Positions 1 to 7,919 of a DNA stretch of 64,000 bases are shown here, piece by piece (the stretch's first letter is position 1; every line of letters starts with the position of its first letter). The stretch covers positions 124,001-188,000 of the forward strand of contig CAZPQM010000001.1 of assembly GCA_964588995.1 (NCBI GenBank), in the 5' to 3' direction. The notes below the pieces were generated by a model. That model was not told the DNA's origin and ran no database searches. It saw only the letters and a program-made list of their open reading frames with translations. Both the position numbers and the translations under genes were made by a program. The DNA comes from CAZPQM01 sp964588995 (GTDB lineage: Bacteria; Pseudomonadota; Alphaproteobacteria; Rickettsiales; UBA8987).

Positions 1-718
1 CCTCATAGGGTTGACTCTTCCGTAAATCCCACGGAACCCCGGAAGCCCGCAGCATAGGTCCGGAAAAACCCCAATCCATAGCCTCTTGTGCGCTAACTAT
101 GGCGATGTCCACCGTGCGTTGTTTGAAGATACGATTTTCCGTAATCAGGTCTTCGGTATCCTCGAGCATTTTCGGGAAGCGCTCACAGAATTGTGCAATG
201 TCTTCCAGCAGGCCGGGTGGCACATCCTGACTTACGCCACCGGGACGCACATAAGCGGCATGCATACGTGAACCGGACACGCGCTCATAAAATTCCATGA
301 CCTTCTCACGCTCCTCAAACAGCCATAAGAGCGGCGTGGTAGCCCCAGCATCGAGCGCAAATGTCGTAACATTCATAATGTGGTTTGCAATCCGGGTAAG
401 CTCGTCGAAAATCACGCGAATATACTGCGCCCGAACCGGCACCTCGCAACCTAGTAATTTCTCTACGGCCAGGCTGTACGCATGCTCCTGGTTCATCGGT
501 GATACATAATCCAACCGGTCGAAATAGGGCAGCGCCTGCAGGTAGGTCTTATATTCAATCAGCTTTTCTGTGCCACGATGCAGCAGCCCGATATGCGGAT
601 CGGCGCGTTCCACCACTTCTCCGTCAAGCTCAAGAATCAGACGCAATACGCCATGCGCTGCCGGATGCTGCGGACCAAAATTGAGTGTCAGATTCTTAAT
701 GGCAACTTCTTTCGACAT
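1..718 (-). CDS. nuoD: NADH-quinone oxidoreductase subunit D (NuoD), 3' end cut off by window
   Basis: Peripheral-arm subunit of respiratory complex I that, with NuoB and NuoC, forms the quinone-reduction module on the cytoplasmic side of the membrane. The first 239 codons are present; the rest runs off position 1. The N-terminus has the family's FGPQHPAAHG motif, followed by DPHIGLLHRG and a conserved run around ANHIMN. The ATG at 718-716 shares a base with the TGA of nuoC (TGATG), so the two are translationally coupled. The identity is clear by motif and by the nuoA-B-C-D order. Confidence 0.96.
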   Translation of the reverse strand, partial: MSKEVAIKNLTLNFGPQHPAAHGVLRLILELDGEVVERADPHIGLLHRGTEKLIEYKTYLQALPYFDRLDYVSPMNQEHAYSLAVEKLLGCEVPVRAQYIRVIFDELTRIANHIMNVTTFALDAGATTPLLWLFEEREKVMEFYERVSGSRMHAAYVRPGGVSQDVPPGLLEDIAQFCERFPKMLEDTEDLITENRIFKQRTVDIAIVSAQEAMDWGFSGPMLRASGVPWDLRKSQPYE

Positions 719-1326
719 CAGGAAGCCTCTTTCGCTTTTTCATCGCCCGGCAATTGGTATTCCGTACCTTCCCAGGGGCTTAAGAAGTCAAACGTGCGAA
801 ATTCCTGCGCGAGTTTGACCGGTTCGTAAACCACCTTGCGCTTTTCGATATCGTAGCGCACTTCGACATAGCCGGTCAGCGGAAAGTCCTTCCGTTGCGC
901 GTGGCCTTCAAAACCATAGTCACTCAAAATACGACGCAAATCCGGATGGCCTGAAAACTTGATGCCATACATATCAAACACTTCGCGCTCGTACCATCCT
1001 GCAGAACTGAATACATCGGTTACCGAAGGCACAATATCATAAGCATCGACATTGAGTTTCACGCGAATTCTGCGATTCTGTCGAAAGCTGAGCAGGTGAT
1101 ACACCACCTCAAAGCGCTTTTCGCGCTCCGGATAATCTACGGCCGTAATGTCGGTCAGCTGTTTAAACTGACACGCCGAATGGTCCCGCAAAAAGTTTAG
1201 CGTGCCGACAATATCAGAGAATTTTGCATGTAAACACACGATATCTCCAATATCCTCAACTTTGACATCGAGGTGCTTGGGGAGCGATTTCGTAACCTCA
1301 GCTAGAAAGGTTTTATGCGTTGTCAT
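718..1326 (-). CDS. nuoC: NADH-quinone oxidoreductase subunit C (NuoC)
   Basis: The 30-kDa subunit of complex I, a peripheral-arm protein that packs against NuoD and NuoB. The protein has 202 residues, the usual length for a stand-alone alphaproteobacterial NuoC rather than a NuoCD fusion. The family signature EREVFDMYGIKF is at residues 113-124 and is followed by HPDLRRIL and a KDFPL motif. It starts five bases after the nuoB stop and its own stop overlaps the nuoD start. It belongs to the nuoABCD operon. Confidence 0.96.
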   Translation of the reverse strand: MTTHKTFLAEVTKSLPKHLDVKVEDIGDIVCLHAKFSDIVGTLNFLRDHSACQFKQLTDITAVDYPEREKRFEVVYHLLSFRQNRRIRVKLNVDAYDIVPSVTDVFSSAGWYEREVFDMYGIKFSGHPDLRRILSDYGFEGHAQRKDFPLTGYVEVRYDIEKRKVVYEPVKLAQEFRTFDFLSPWEGTEYQLPGDEKAKEAS

Positions 1327-1331
1327 AGGGG

Positions 1332-1895
1332 TTATGCCTTGCTCCTGTCAATCACGCTGCCGGTGCGTTTAATTTTTCGCTGCAATTGTAAAACGCCGTA
1401 CATGAGCGCTTCAGCCGTAGGCGGGCAACCGGGAACATAGACATCTACCGGAACAATGCGGTCGCACCCGCGCACCACCGAATAGGAATAGTGATAATAG
1501 CCGCCGCCATTGGCGCAGGAACCCATCGAGATGACATAACGCGGCTCGGGCATCTGGTCATATACTTTACGCAGCGCAGGCGCCATTTTGTTAGTGAGCG
1601 TACCCGCAACAATCATAACGTCGCTCTGGCGCGGGCTTGGGCGGAACAGCAACCCGAACCGGTCCATATCATATCGACTGGCTGCTGCCTGCATCATTTC
1701 AACCGCGCAGCATGCAAGCCCGAACGTCATGGGCCACAAACTACCGGTGCGGGCCCAGTTAATCAGGTCGTCAAGCTTTGCAAGCACAAAGCCTTTATTC
1801 TCAAACTCCTCGTTCATCTTGCCGAGCATGATATCTTCGTAGCCGCCCGGCTTAATTGAATTCTGAGGTTGTAAAACGTTTTTTGCTTTTGTCAT
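1332..1895 (-). CDS. nuoB: NADH-quinone oxidoreductase subunit B (NuoB)
   Basis: This subunit holds the terminal 4Fe-4S cluster N2, which passes electrons to quinone. The four ligand cysteines are visible as C62-C63 (in GLACCAVEMM), C127 (MGSCANGGG) and C157 (VPGCPPT) in a 187-residue protein. I chose the ATG at 1895 because it has a GGGAG ribosome site overlapping the end of nuoA. An upstream in-frame start at 1934 would overlap nuoA by 35 bases and adds residues not typical of the family. The position between nuoA and nuoC is the standard one. Confidence 0.96.
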   Translation of the reverse strand: MTKAKNVLQPQNSIKPGGYEDIMLGKMNEEFENKGFVLAKLDDLINWARTGSLWPMTFGLACCAVEMMQAAASRYDMDRFGLLFRPSPRQSDVMIVAGTLTNKMAPALRKVYDQMPEPRYVISMGSCANGGGYYHYSYSVVRGCDRIVPVDVYVPGCPPTAEALMYGVLQLQRKIKRTGSVIDRSKA

Positions 1896-1899
1896 AACA

Positions 1900-2265
1900 C
1901 TACTCCCAGTCCAGAGCGCCCTTTTTCCATTCATAAGCGAAACCGACCGTCAGCACAAAAAGGAATGCCATCATGGACCAGAATCCAACTATCCCGATTT
2001 CGCCTAATGTAATGGCCCACGGGAATAAAAAGGCAATTTCGAGATCGAAAATAATAAACAGTATCGACACGAGATAAAACCGGACATCAAACTGACTCCT
2101 GGTATCGCTGAACGGCTCAAAACCGCACTCATAAGGAGATAATTTTTCCTTATCACCCTTACGCAAAGCCACCAGAAAGGGAATAAGAATCACCACGATA
2201 GCCATGCCGATCGCTATCGCCAAAAATAAAAGGATGGGTAAGTAATCGCTTAGATTAAAATCCAT
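1900..2265 (-). CDS. nuoA: NADH-quinone oxidoreductase subunit A (NuoA)
   Basis: Small membrane subunit of complex I, 121 residues. Three hydrophobic segments are visible at about 8-34, 62-84 and 91-111. The long loop between the first two carries the conserved YECGFEP motif that lines the quinone cavity. It is the first gene of the nuo operon, with 205 bases of intergenic DNA separating it from the divergent metZ. The stop lies four bases from the nuoB start. Confidence 0.96.
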   Translation of the reverse strand: MDFNLSDYLPILLFLAIAIGMAIVVILIPFLVALRKGDKEKLSPYECGFEPFSDTRSQFDVRFYLVSILFIIFDLEIAFLFPWAITLGEIGIVGFWSMMAFLFVLTVGFAYEWKKGALDWE

Positions 2266-2295
2266 TATTGAGACATATCCCTAAAATTGACTGGT

Positions 2296-2324
2296 TGTTA
2301 ACAGATCATGCGCTTCGTTATCAA
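2296..2324 (-). promoter_or_regulatory. Candidate sigma-70 promoter of the nuo operon
   Basis: On the minus strand TTGATA (2324-2319) and TTAACA (2301-2296) are separated by 17 bases and lie about 30 bases before the nuoA ATG. The -35 is a good match and the -10 is weak. It sits in the 205-base divergent gap shared with metZ. The call is an inference from spacing and position only. I saw no convincing promoter facing metZ in the same gap. Confidence 0.35.
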
Positions 2325-2470
2325 GTTTTTTCCGAGATAAGCCGTAAAAAGTTTCGTAAAAAAAGAAAGTCACGCCATAATATCACGGAAGTGTAACTAT
2401 ACCATATTAAAGTAGACAATTCTAAGGTTAAATCTTATGCTTCCGCGCTGATTTTACGAGAACGGTACCT

Positions 2471-3670
2471 ATGTATACTAAAGTGTTAAATCCGAAAGGT
2501 TGGTCTGAAAAAACCCGTCTGGTGCAGGGCGGAACCAAGCGCTCAAACTTCGGCGAGACAAGCGAAGCCATCTTCTTAAACTCCGGCTTTTGCTATAATG
2601 ATGCGGAAACGGCAGAAGCCCGCTTTAATGGCGAGGAGCCGGGCTTCGTTTATTCCCGCTATCTTAACCCTACTCTCGCTATGCTGGAGGAAAGGCTTAC
2701 GCTATTGGAAGCCGGAGCCGAACGTTGCTGCGTTATGGCGAGCGGTATGGCGGCGGTGTTTGCAAGTATGATGTGCCGTCTTCGGCCGGGTGACCACGTT
2801 ATTGCCAATAAAGTGCTATTCGGCTCGTGTTTTTATATCATTACGCAAATCCTTCCGCGCTTTAATATAGAGTATACGCTGGTCGGATCGGCTAATCCCG
2901 AGGAATGGGAGTCGGCATTCCAACCGAATACGACCCATGTATTTGTGGAAACCCCGTCCAATCCCACACTCGGCATCACCGATATCGCCTATGTGGCAAA
3001 GCTCTGTAAGCAGCACGACGCGTTTTTTATCGTCGATAATATTTTCGCCACCCCTTTATTACAGTTTCCGCTGGAATTGGGGGCGGATTGCGTGGTCTAC
3101 TCCACTACCAAACATATGGACGGACAAGGGCGTACGCTCGGCGGCGCGGTGCTCGGCTCGGAAGCTTTTATTGACGAGGAGTTGCTCCCCTTTCACCGTC
3201 ATACCGGCCCGGCGCTCAGCCCCTTCAATGCTTGGGTTATTCTAAAAAGTCTTGAAACGTTTGACCTTCGGCTCAGGCAGCATTGCGATAATGCCGAAAA
3301 ACTGGCGCAATATTTGCACGATCATCCGAAGGTGAGTACGGTTTTTTATCCGGGACTGGAATCCCATCCGGGGCATGCGATCGCTTCCCGGCAGATGAAA
3401 CATGGCGGCCCGATGCTCGCATTCGAACTTGCCGGCGGAAAGGACGCCGCGTTTCGCTTCATGAACCACTTACAGCTGGTTCAGATTTCCAATAATCTGG
3501 GCGACAGCAAGTCACTGATTACGCATCCGGCGTCGACAACGCATTCCAATATCGAGCCGGAGGAACAGCGCGCCATAGGCATAAATGAAGGGTTACTGCG
3601 CTTTTCCGTCGGTATTGAGGCCATAGAGGATATCTTAAACGATGTAGAAAGCGCTTTGAAGCAAACTTAG
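2471..3670 (+). CDS. metZ: O-succinylhomoserine sulfhydrylase (MetZ), PLP enzyme
   Basis: Cytoplasmic PLP enzyme of the Cys/Met metabolism family that converts O-succinylhomoserine and sulfide to homocysteine, the direct-sulfhydrylation route to methionine. The protein has 399 residues. YSRY (61-64) is the phosphate-contacting loop from the neighbouring subunit, D189 (FIVDN) contacts the PLP ring, and K214 in STTKHMDG is the PLP lysine. The N-terminal WSEKTRLVQGG is typical of the MetZ branch, but closely related family members such as cystathionine gamma-synthase cannot be fully excluded from motifs alone. It is transcribed alone, divergent from nuo. Confidence 0.88.
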   Translation: MYTKVLNPKGWSEKTRLVQGGTKRSNFGETSEAIFLNSGFCYNDAETAEARFNGEEPGFVYSRYLNPTLAMLEERLTLLEAGAERCCVMASGMAAVFASMMCRLRPGDHVIANKVLFGSCFYIITQILPRFNIEYTLVGSANPEEWESAFQPNTTHVFVETPSNPTLGITDIAYVAKLCKQHDAFFIVDNIFATPLLQFPLELGADCVVYSTTKHMDGQGRTLGGAVLGSEAFIDEELLPFHRHTGPALSPFNAWVILKSLETFDLRLRQHCDNAEKLAQYLHDHPKVSTVFYPGLESHPGHAIASRQMKHGGPMLAFELAGGKDAAFRFMNHLQLVQISNNLGDSKSLITHPASTTHSNIEPEEQRAIGINEGLLRFSVGIEAIEDILNDVESALKQT

Positions 3671-3726
3671 ACTTTGTATTTCAGGAGTGATTCGGGTAAA
3701 AGACAAATAACTTAAGAGGTATTTCT

Positions 3727-4218
3727 ATGATGAAACAGTTCGCTATTGCATGTGTTACATTATCCTTACTGGTCGCTTGCGCCAATCAGCAAACGGGCGG
3801 CACGGCCGGTTCGATCAAAAAACAGGATGTCGGTACGATTGCCGGTGCTATCGGCGGTGCATTCGCTGGTAAAAATATCGGGGGTGGCAGCGGGCAAACG
3901 CTGGGTATCGCCGCCGGTACACTACTCGGAGCCTTTATCGGTAATCAGGTCGGAGCCTCGCTCGACCGTGCTGATATGCTTTACATGCAGCAAACCAACC
4001 AAAGTGCGCTGGAAACGCTGCCGACGGGCGAACGCAGCGTATGGACCAACCCGGATACGGGTAATAGCGGTTGGATAAAGCCGACTAAAACCTACCAGAC
4101 TGCCGATGAAACCTATTGCCGTGAATTTACACAGGCCGTTGAAATAGGCGGTAAGGTACAAGAGGCCTATGGCACTGCATGCCGTCAGCCGGATGGCACC
4201 TGGAAGCTACAGGGCTAA
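3727..4218 (+). CDS. 17-kDa surface-antigen-type lipoprotein with glycine zipper
   Basis: Predicted outer-membrane lipoprotein of 163 residues. The N-terminus is a lipoprotein signal peptide ending in the lipobox LVAC, so the mature protein would start at Cys18. Two glycine-rich helices (about residues 36-53 and 58-77) form a glycine-zipper 2TM domain, and the C-terminal half has two cysteines that may pair. This arrangement matches the rickettsial 17-kDa antigen family, widespread in alphaproteobacteria. The exact function is unknown, with an envelope-stability role usually suggested. It sits between metZ and fabI on the same strand. Confidence 0.82.
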   Translation: MMKQFAIACVTLSLLVACANQQTGGTAGSIKKQDVGTIAGAIGGAFAGKNIGGGSGQTLGIAAGTLLGAFIGNQVGASLDRADMLYMQQTNQSALETLPTGERSVWTNPDTGNSGWIKPTKTYQTADETYCREFTQAVEIGGKVQEAYGTACRQPDGTWKLQG

Positions 4219-4238
4219 GAGGCAGGAAAGGTAGAAGA

Positions 4239-5060
4239 ATGGAAGGGTTCCCCAAAGGTGAGTTAATGCAGGGTAAGCGCGGCCTGATTATGGGGCTTGC
4301 AAATGATAAATCGCTAGCGTGGGGTGTTTCTCAGGCCGTTGCGGCGCAAGGTGCCGAGCTAGCTTTCACCTATCAGGGAGACGCTTTGCTCAAGCGCGTA
4401 AAACCGCTCGCGGAGTCGGTAGGTTCGGAGCGATTACTGCCTTGCGATGTTACTGATGAAGCCGCTATTGAATCCGTTTTTTCCGAGCTCGACAAGGCTT
4501 GGGGCGGGCTTGACTTCGTCCTACATGCGATTGGTTTTTCCGATAAGAACGAGCTTAAAGGCAAGTATGTGGATACGTCGTTAACTAATTTTTTAACCAC
4601 GATGCATATCTCCTGCTATTCCTTCACCGCGATTTGCAAGCATGCGGCTCCGTTAATGAAGCAAGGTGGTAGCCTGCTAACCCTCACCTATTATGGCGCG
4701 GAAAAAGTGATGCCGCATTATAACGTCATGGGGGTTGCGAAAGCGGCACTGGAGGCGAGTGTTAAATACCTCGCGGCGGATCTGGGGGAAGCGAATATCC
4801 GCGTTAATGCACTGTCGGCAGGGCCGGTTAAAACACTTGCAGCTTCCGGGATTGGTGACTTCCGCTACATTCTTAAATGGAATGAGCTGAATGCGCCGCT
4901 TCGCCGTAATACCACTCTGGACGATGTCGGCGGGGCCGCTCTTTATTTGCTATCTGATTTAGCGTCCGGCACGACCGGGGAAAATTTGCATGTTGATTCC
5001 GGTTACCATGTAGTCGGGATGAAAAATCCCAACGCACCGGATATCAACGCTGTTTCCTGA
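4239..5060 (+). CDS. fabI: Enoyl-[acyl-carrier-protein] reductase (FabI)
   Basis: NADH-dependent reductase for the last step of each fatty-acid elongation cycle, the triclosan target. The short-chain dehydrogenase-like fold is shown by the N-terminal GLIMGLANDKSLAWG nucleotide loop and by the catalytic Y161-x6-K168 pair in HYNVMGVAK. The length is 273 residues with the ATG at 4239, which has a purine-rich site upstream. A second in-frame ATG at 4266, with AAAGGTGAG before it, gives MQGKRGLIMG and is equally possible. Starting earlier would overlap the lipoprotein gene. The aroC ATG follows four bases after its stop. Confidence 0.93.
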   Translation: MEGFPKGELMQGKRGLIMGLANDKSLAWGVSQAVAAQGAELAFTYQGDALLKRVKPLAESVGSERLLPCDVTDEAAIESVFSELDKAWGGLDFVLHAIGFSDKNELKGKYVDTSLTNFLTTMHISCYSFTAICKHAAPLMKQGGSLLTLTYYGAEKVMPHYNVMGVAKAALEASVKYLAADLGEANIRVNALSAGPVKTLAASGIGDFRYILKWNELNAPLRRNTTLDDVGGAALYLLSDLASGTTGENLHVDSGYHVVGMKNPNAPDINAVS

Positions 5061-5064
5061 TTCT

Positions 5065-6135
5065 ATGTCCTATAATCGATTTGGTCAGCGTTTCTCTGTT
5101 AGCACGTGGGGTGAAAGTCACGGACCCGCGATCGGTTGTGTGATTGACGGTTGCCCGCCGCAGATCCCCTTGTCTGAAGAGGATATTCAACCCTATTTGG
5201 ATGCGCGCAAGCCCGGCCAGTCTAAGCATACGACGCAACGCAAGGAATCTGACACCGTGCATATCCTTTCCGGCGTATTTGAGGGTAAAACCACCGGAAC
5301 CCCGATATCCCTGATCGTTTATAATGAGGATCAACGATCAAAGGATTACTCAGAAATTAAAAACACGTTCCGCCCCGGTCATGCGGATTATACCTACTAT
5401 AAGAAATACGGGATACGCGACTATCGTGGTGGCGGACGCTCGAGTGCGCGAGAAACCGCCATGCGGGTCGCTGCGGGTGCTGTTGCACGCAAGGTTCTAG
5501 GAAATGATGTTCTCATTCGGGCGGCGCTGGTGCAGATGGGCCCACACCCCATCGACAGAACCCAATGGGATTGGGATACAACCCATCGCAACCCATTCTG
5601 GTCACCTGATAAGGCGATTGTAGCAGAATGGGAGCGGTATTTGAACGATGTACGAAAATCAGGATCATCGACCGGCGCCGTTATTGAAGTGCATGCGGAG
5701 AACGTACCCGTCGGCTGGGGGGAACCAGTTTATGGAAAACTTGATACTGAGCTAGCAGCCGCATTGATGAGTATTAATGCCGTGAAAGGCGTTGAAATTG
5801 GCAATGGATTTGAGGCAGCTTCGCTATCAGGCGAGGATAATGCCGATGAAATGGTTATGGATAATGGCAAGGTAAAATTCCTGCAGAATTCGGCAGGTGG
5901 TATTCTGGGAGGTATTTCGACCGGAGAGCCCATTATTGCGCGTTTTGCCGTCAAACCTACCAGTTCGATATTAACGCCACGTAAATCGGTAGATATGGAC
6001 GGTAACACGATTGAGGTGCGTACAAAAGGGCGTCATGATCCCTGCGTGGGTATCCGTGCCGTTCCGGTCGCGGAAGCCATGATGGCCTGTGTACTTGCGG
6101 ATCATAAGCTCCGCCATCGCGCTCAGCTTGGTTAA
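5065..6135 (+). CDS. aroC: Chorismate synthase (AroC)
   Basis: Last enzyme of the shikimate pathway. It uses reduced FMN to convert EPSP to chorismate, the precursor of aromatic amino acids and folate. The protein has 356 residues and shows all three family signatures: WGESHGPAIGCVIDG near the N-terminus, the GGGRSSARETAMRVAAGA region around residue 126, and RHDPCVGIRAVPVAEAM near the C-terminus. It forms a pair with fabI. Its TAA stop shares four bases with the stop of the convergent membrane-protein gene, in a palindromic TTAA. Confidence 0.96.
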   Translation: MSYNRFGQRFSVSTWGESHGPAIGCVIDGCPPQIPLSEEDIQPYLDARKPGQSKHTTQRKESDTVHILSGVFEGKTTGTPISLIVYNEDQRSKDYSEIKNTFRPGHADYTYYKKYGIRDYRGGGRSSARETAMRVAAGAVARKVLGNDVLIRAALVQMGPHPIDRTQWDWDTTHRNPFWSPDKAIVAEWERYLNDVRKSGSSTGAVIEVHAENVPVGWGEPVYGKLDTELAAALMSINAVKGVEIGNGFEAASLSGEDNADEMVMDNGKVKFLQNSAGGILGGISTGEPIIARFAVKPTSSILTPRKSVDMDGNTIEVRTKGRHDPCVGIRAVPVAEAMMACVLADHKLRHRAQLG

Positions 6136-6566
6136 TTTTGAACGGTGAAATAGCCGGTCTGAAACGCGAAAATATAATAGGCACCTTTGCCGACAGCCGA
6201 AATCCATAGCATAGTACGCAGCCGAATTTTGAACATCCCCGCGAAAAAGGGAATGAACGTACCATAGACATCAATCCAGACAAACAGCAACAGATATTTA
6301 CCATAACGATTCGCATAATGACAAAATCTATCATAGCCCTGCTTTAGATGGGCACTTATCCAGGGTTCATGCATCAACAGTTTTCCAATAAACCAGTTGA
6401 CGCTATATCCAAGCAGCGAGGCAGCCAGCGCGAGCACACCCATCGTAAGCGGGTCATACTCGTCAAAGCTGGACATGGTTGCCAGCATAAACTCATCCTG
6501 CACCGTAAAGATCAGCGCAGTCAGAAAACTATCCCATAGCAATTCGGTATAGAGTTCGTTTTTCAT
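6132..6566 (-). CDS. Small membrane protein, YqaA/DedA-like
   Basis: Integral inner-membrane protein of 144 residues with several hydrophobic segments. The size, the segment GYSVNWFIGKLL and the C-terminal GKGAYYIFAF resemble the small YqaA branch of the DedA/SNARE-associated family, but the match is by general pattern rather than a diagnostic residue. DedA relatives are implicated in lipid-carrier movement across the membrane; a role here is inference. The ATG at 6566 follows a GTG that overlaps the TAG of the prenyl synthase, so coupling to ispA is likely. Confidence 0.5.
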   Translation of the reverse strand: MKNELYTELLWDSFLTALIFTVQDEFMLATMSSFDEYDPLTMGVLALAASLLGYSVNWFIGKLLMHEPWISAHLKQGYDRFCHYANRYGKYLLLFVWIDVYGTFIPFFAGMFKIRLRTMLWISAVGKGAYYIFAFQTGYFTVQN

Positions 6567-6568
6567 CA

Positions 6569-7450
6569 CTAATGCGTGCGGTGAATGACGAAGTCAACCA
6601 GCTCGTGTAACAACGCAGCACGCTTGCCGAACCCGTTTAAATGCTCGGTCGCCTGGTGCGCAAGTATCTCTGCATGACGGCGCGCTTTATCGACACCGAG
6701 CACACTGATATAAGTGCCCTTATGCGATGATTTGTCGGTGCGCCCACTCTGCTCATCCGCTTCGGCATCGAGGAGGTCATCGGTAATTTGAAAAACCAGA
6801 CCAAGATCGTTCGCGTAGGCCCGCAAGGAATTGCGCAGGCTATGGCTGGCCTTGCCTAATATAGCACCCGCCTCACAGGACACGGCGAATAACGCGCCGG
6901 TTTTCATGCGTTGTAGCCGGGTTATCTGATCGATATTGAGTTCGCGATCTTCAGACAACATATCGATCATCTGCCCACCGACCATCCCCTTAATACCCGT
7001 CGATTGTGATAACGCCTTCACGAGTTCGCAGCGCACCATGGGGTCATAATGCGTATCCGGATCGGACAATAACTCAAACGCAAAGGCGAGCAATGCATCG
7101 CCTGCCAGTATGGCAGTTGCCTCATCGAATTCCTTATGGCTGCTCGGCTTTCCCCTTCGCTCATCATCATCGTCCATCGCCGGGAGATCATCATGTATCA
7201 GTGAAAAAGTATGGACACATTCTACGGCAACGGCGGCCTGCATGGCACTTTCCTGACTGACGCCAAACAGGGAGGCGCTGTTAAGCACTAAAAAGGGACG
7301 AATGCGTTTACCCCCTGATTGGGAAGAATAGCGCATGGCACGCGCAAGACGGTTTTCACCGAGCCGCCCCTTAACTTCCTGAGGCAGTAAGAGATCGATA
7401 GCTTCATCTACGGCTTCTGAAGTCGATTTAAGCGCTTCGTCCAACTGCAT
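6569..7450 (-). CDS. ispA: Polyprenyl (farnesyl/geranylgeranyl) diphosphate synthase
   Basis: Trans-isoprenyl diphosphate synthase that condenses IPP with allylic diphosphates to make the C15 (or C20) precursor for quinones and undecaprenyl lipid. The 293-residue protein carries GGKRIRP (46-52), the first aspartate-rich motif beginning D87-D88 with the extra aspartates at 93-96, and the second motif DDLLD (224-228). Short-chain bacterial IspA is the closest pattern, but chain length cannot be read reliably from sequence. A strong AGGGGGAG site precedes the ATG. It follows the UspA gene by 24 bases and may be on the same transcript. Confidence 0.88.
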   Translation of the reverse strand: MQLDEALKSTSEAVDEAIDLLLPQEVKGRLGENRLARAMRYSSQSGGKRIRPFLVLNSASLFGVSQESAMQAAVAVECVHTFSLIHDDLPAMDDDDERRGKPSSHKEFDEATAILAGDALLAFAFELLSDPDTHYDPMVRCELVKALSQSTGIKGMVGGQMIDMLSEDRELNIDQITRLQRMKTGALFAVSCEAGAILGKASHSLRNSLRAYANDLGLVFQITDDLLDAEADEQSGRTDKSSHKGTYISVLGVDKARRHAEILAHQATEHLNGFGKRAALLHELVDFVIHRTH

Positions 7451-7474
7451 AACACTCCCCCTGATGAAAAACGG

Positions 7475-7909
7475 TTAGTCCCGCACAACCAGAACAGATC
7501 TGTCAGAGTGACGCACAACACGTGCCGCATTCGGACCAAGCAGGTAATCGCGCAGTTCCGGGCGGTGCGCTGACATAATAATAAGGTCCGCGTCTATCTC
7601 CTTTGCCGTATCGATAATTGATTCATAAACTGAACCGGTCGTAACAATATGCTGCACCTGGAACACATCTTCTGAGATGTGGTTATCCACAAAATCATGC
7701 AGCGCCTTATTGGTCGACTCAATTAGGTCATCTACCGCATTTTTGTTGAAATATTGCGCGACAATACTCATACCCTGATCCGGAACTACGGTCATAACAT
7801 GGATAACCGAGTCAAATGCCTGTGCATATTCCTTCGCGGTTTCCAACACTTTGCCCCACGAATTTTCTCCTGCCATTAAATCTATCGGTAATAATATTTC
7901 TTTAAACAT
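7475..7909 (-). CDS. Universal stress protein (UspA family) linked to a TRAP transporter
   Basis: Cytoplasmic protein of 144 residues with the Usp alpha/beta fold: an N-terminal KEILLPID strand, the central ADLIIMSAHRP segment and the C-terminal strand SVLVVRD. The nucleotide loop LLGPNAARVVRHSD is a variant of the usual GSV-type loop. The ATG at 7909 has an AGGAGA site; a longer start at 7954 would run into the permease gene. It lies 10 bases after the TRAP permease stop. UspA proteins encoded with TRAP transporters (TeaD in Halomonas) are known to regulate uptake, so that role is likely here. Confidence 0.85.
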   Translation of the reverse strand: MFKEILLPIDLMAGENSWGKVLETAKEYAQAFDSVIHVMTVVPDQGMSIVAQYFNKNAVDDLIESTNKALHDFVDNHISEDVFQVQHIVTTGSVYESIIDTAKEIDADLIIMSAHRPELRDYLLGPNAARVVRHSDRSVLVVRD

Positions 7910-7919
7910 CGGCTTTCTC

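Noticed and set aside
1896..1934. An upstream in-frame start for nuoB.
   Set aside because: It would overlap nuoA by 35 bases, lacks a better ribosome site, and adds residues outside the conserved family start.
2430..2500. CGCGCTGATTT before metZ resembles the start of a SAM-II riboswitch.
   Set aside because: The matching 3' GCGCG partner strand and pseudoknot segment are missing, and the metZ start codon follows within about 30 bases.
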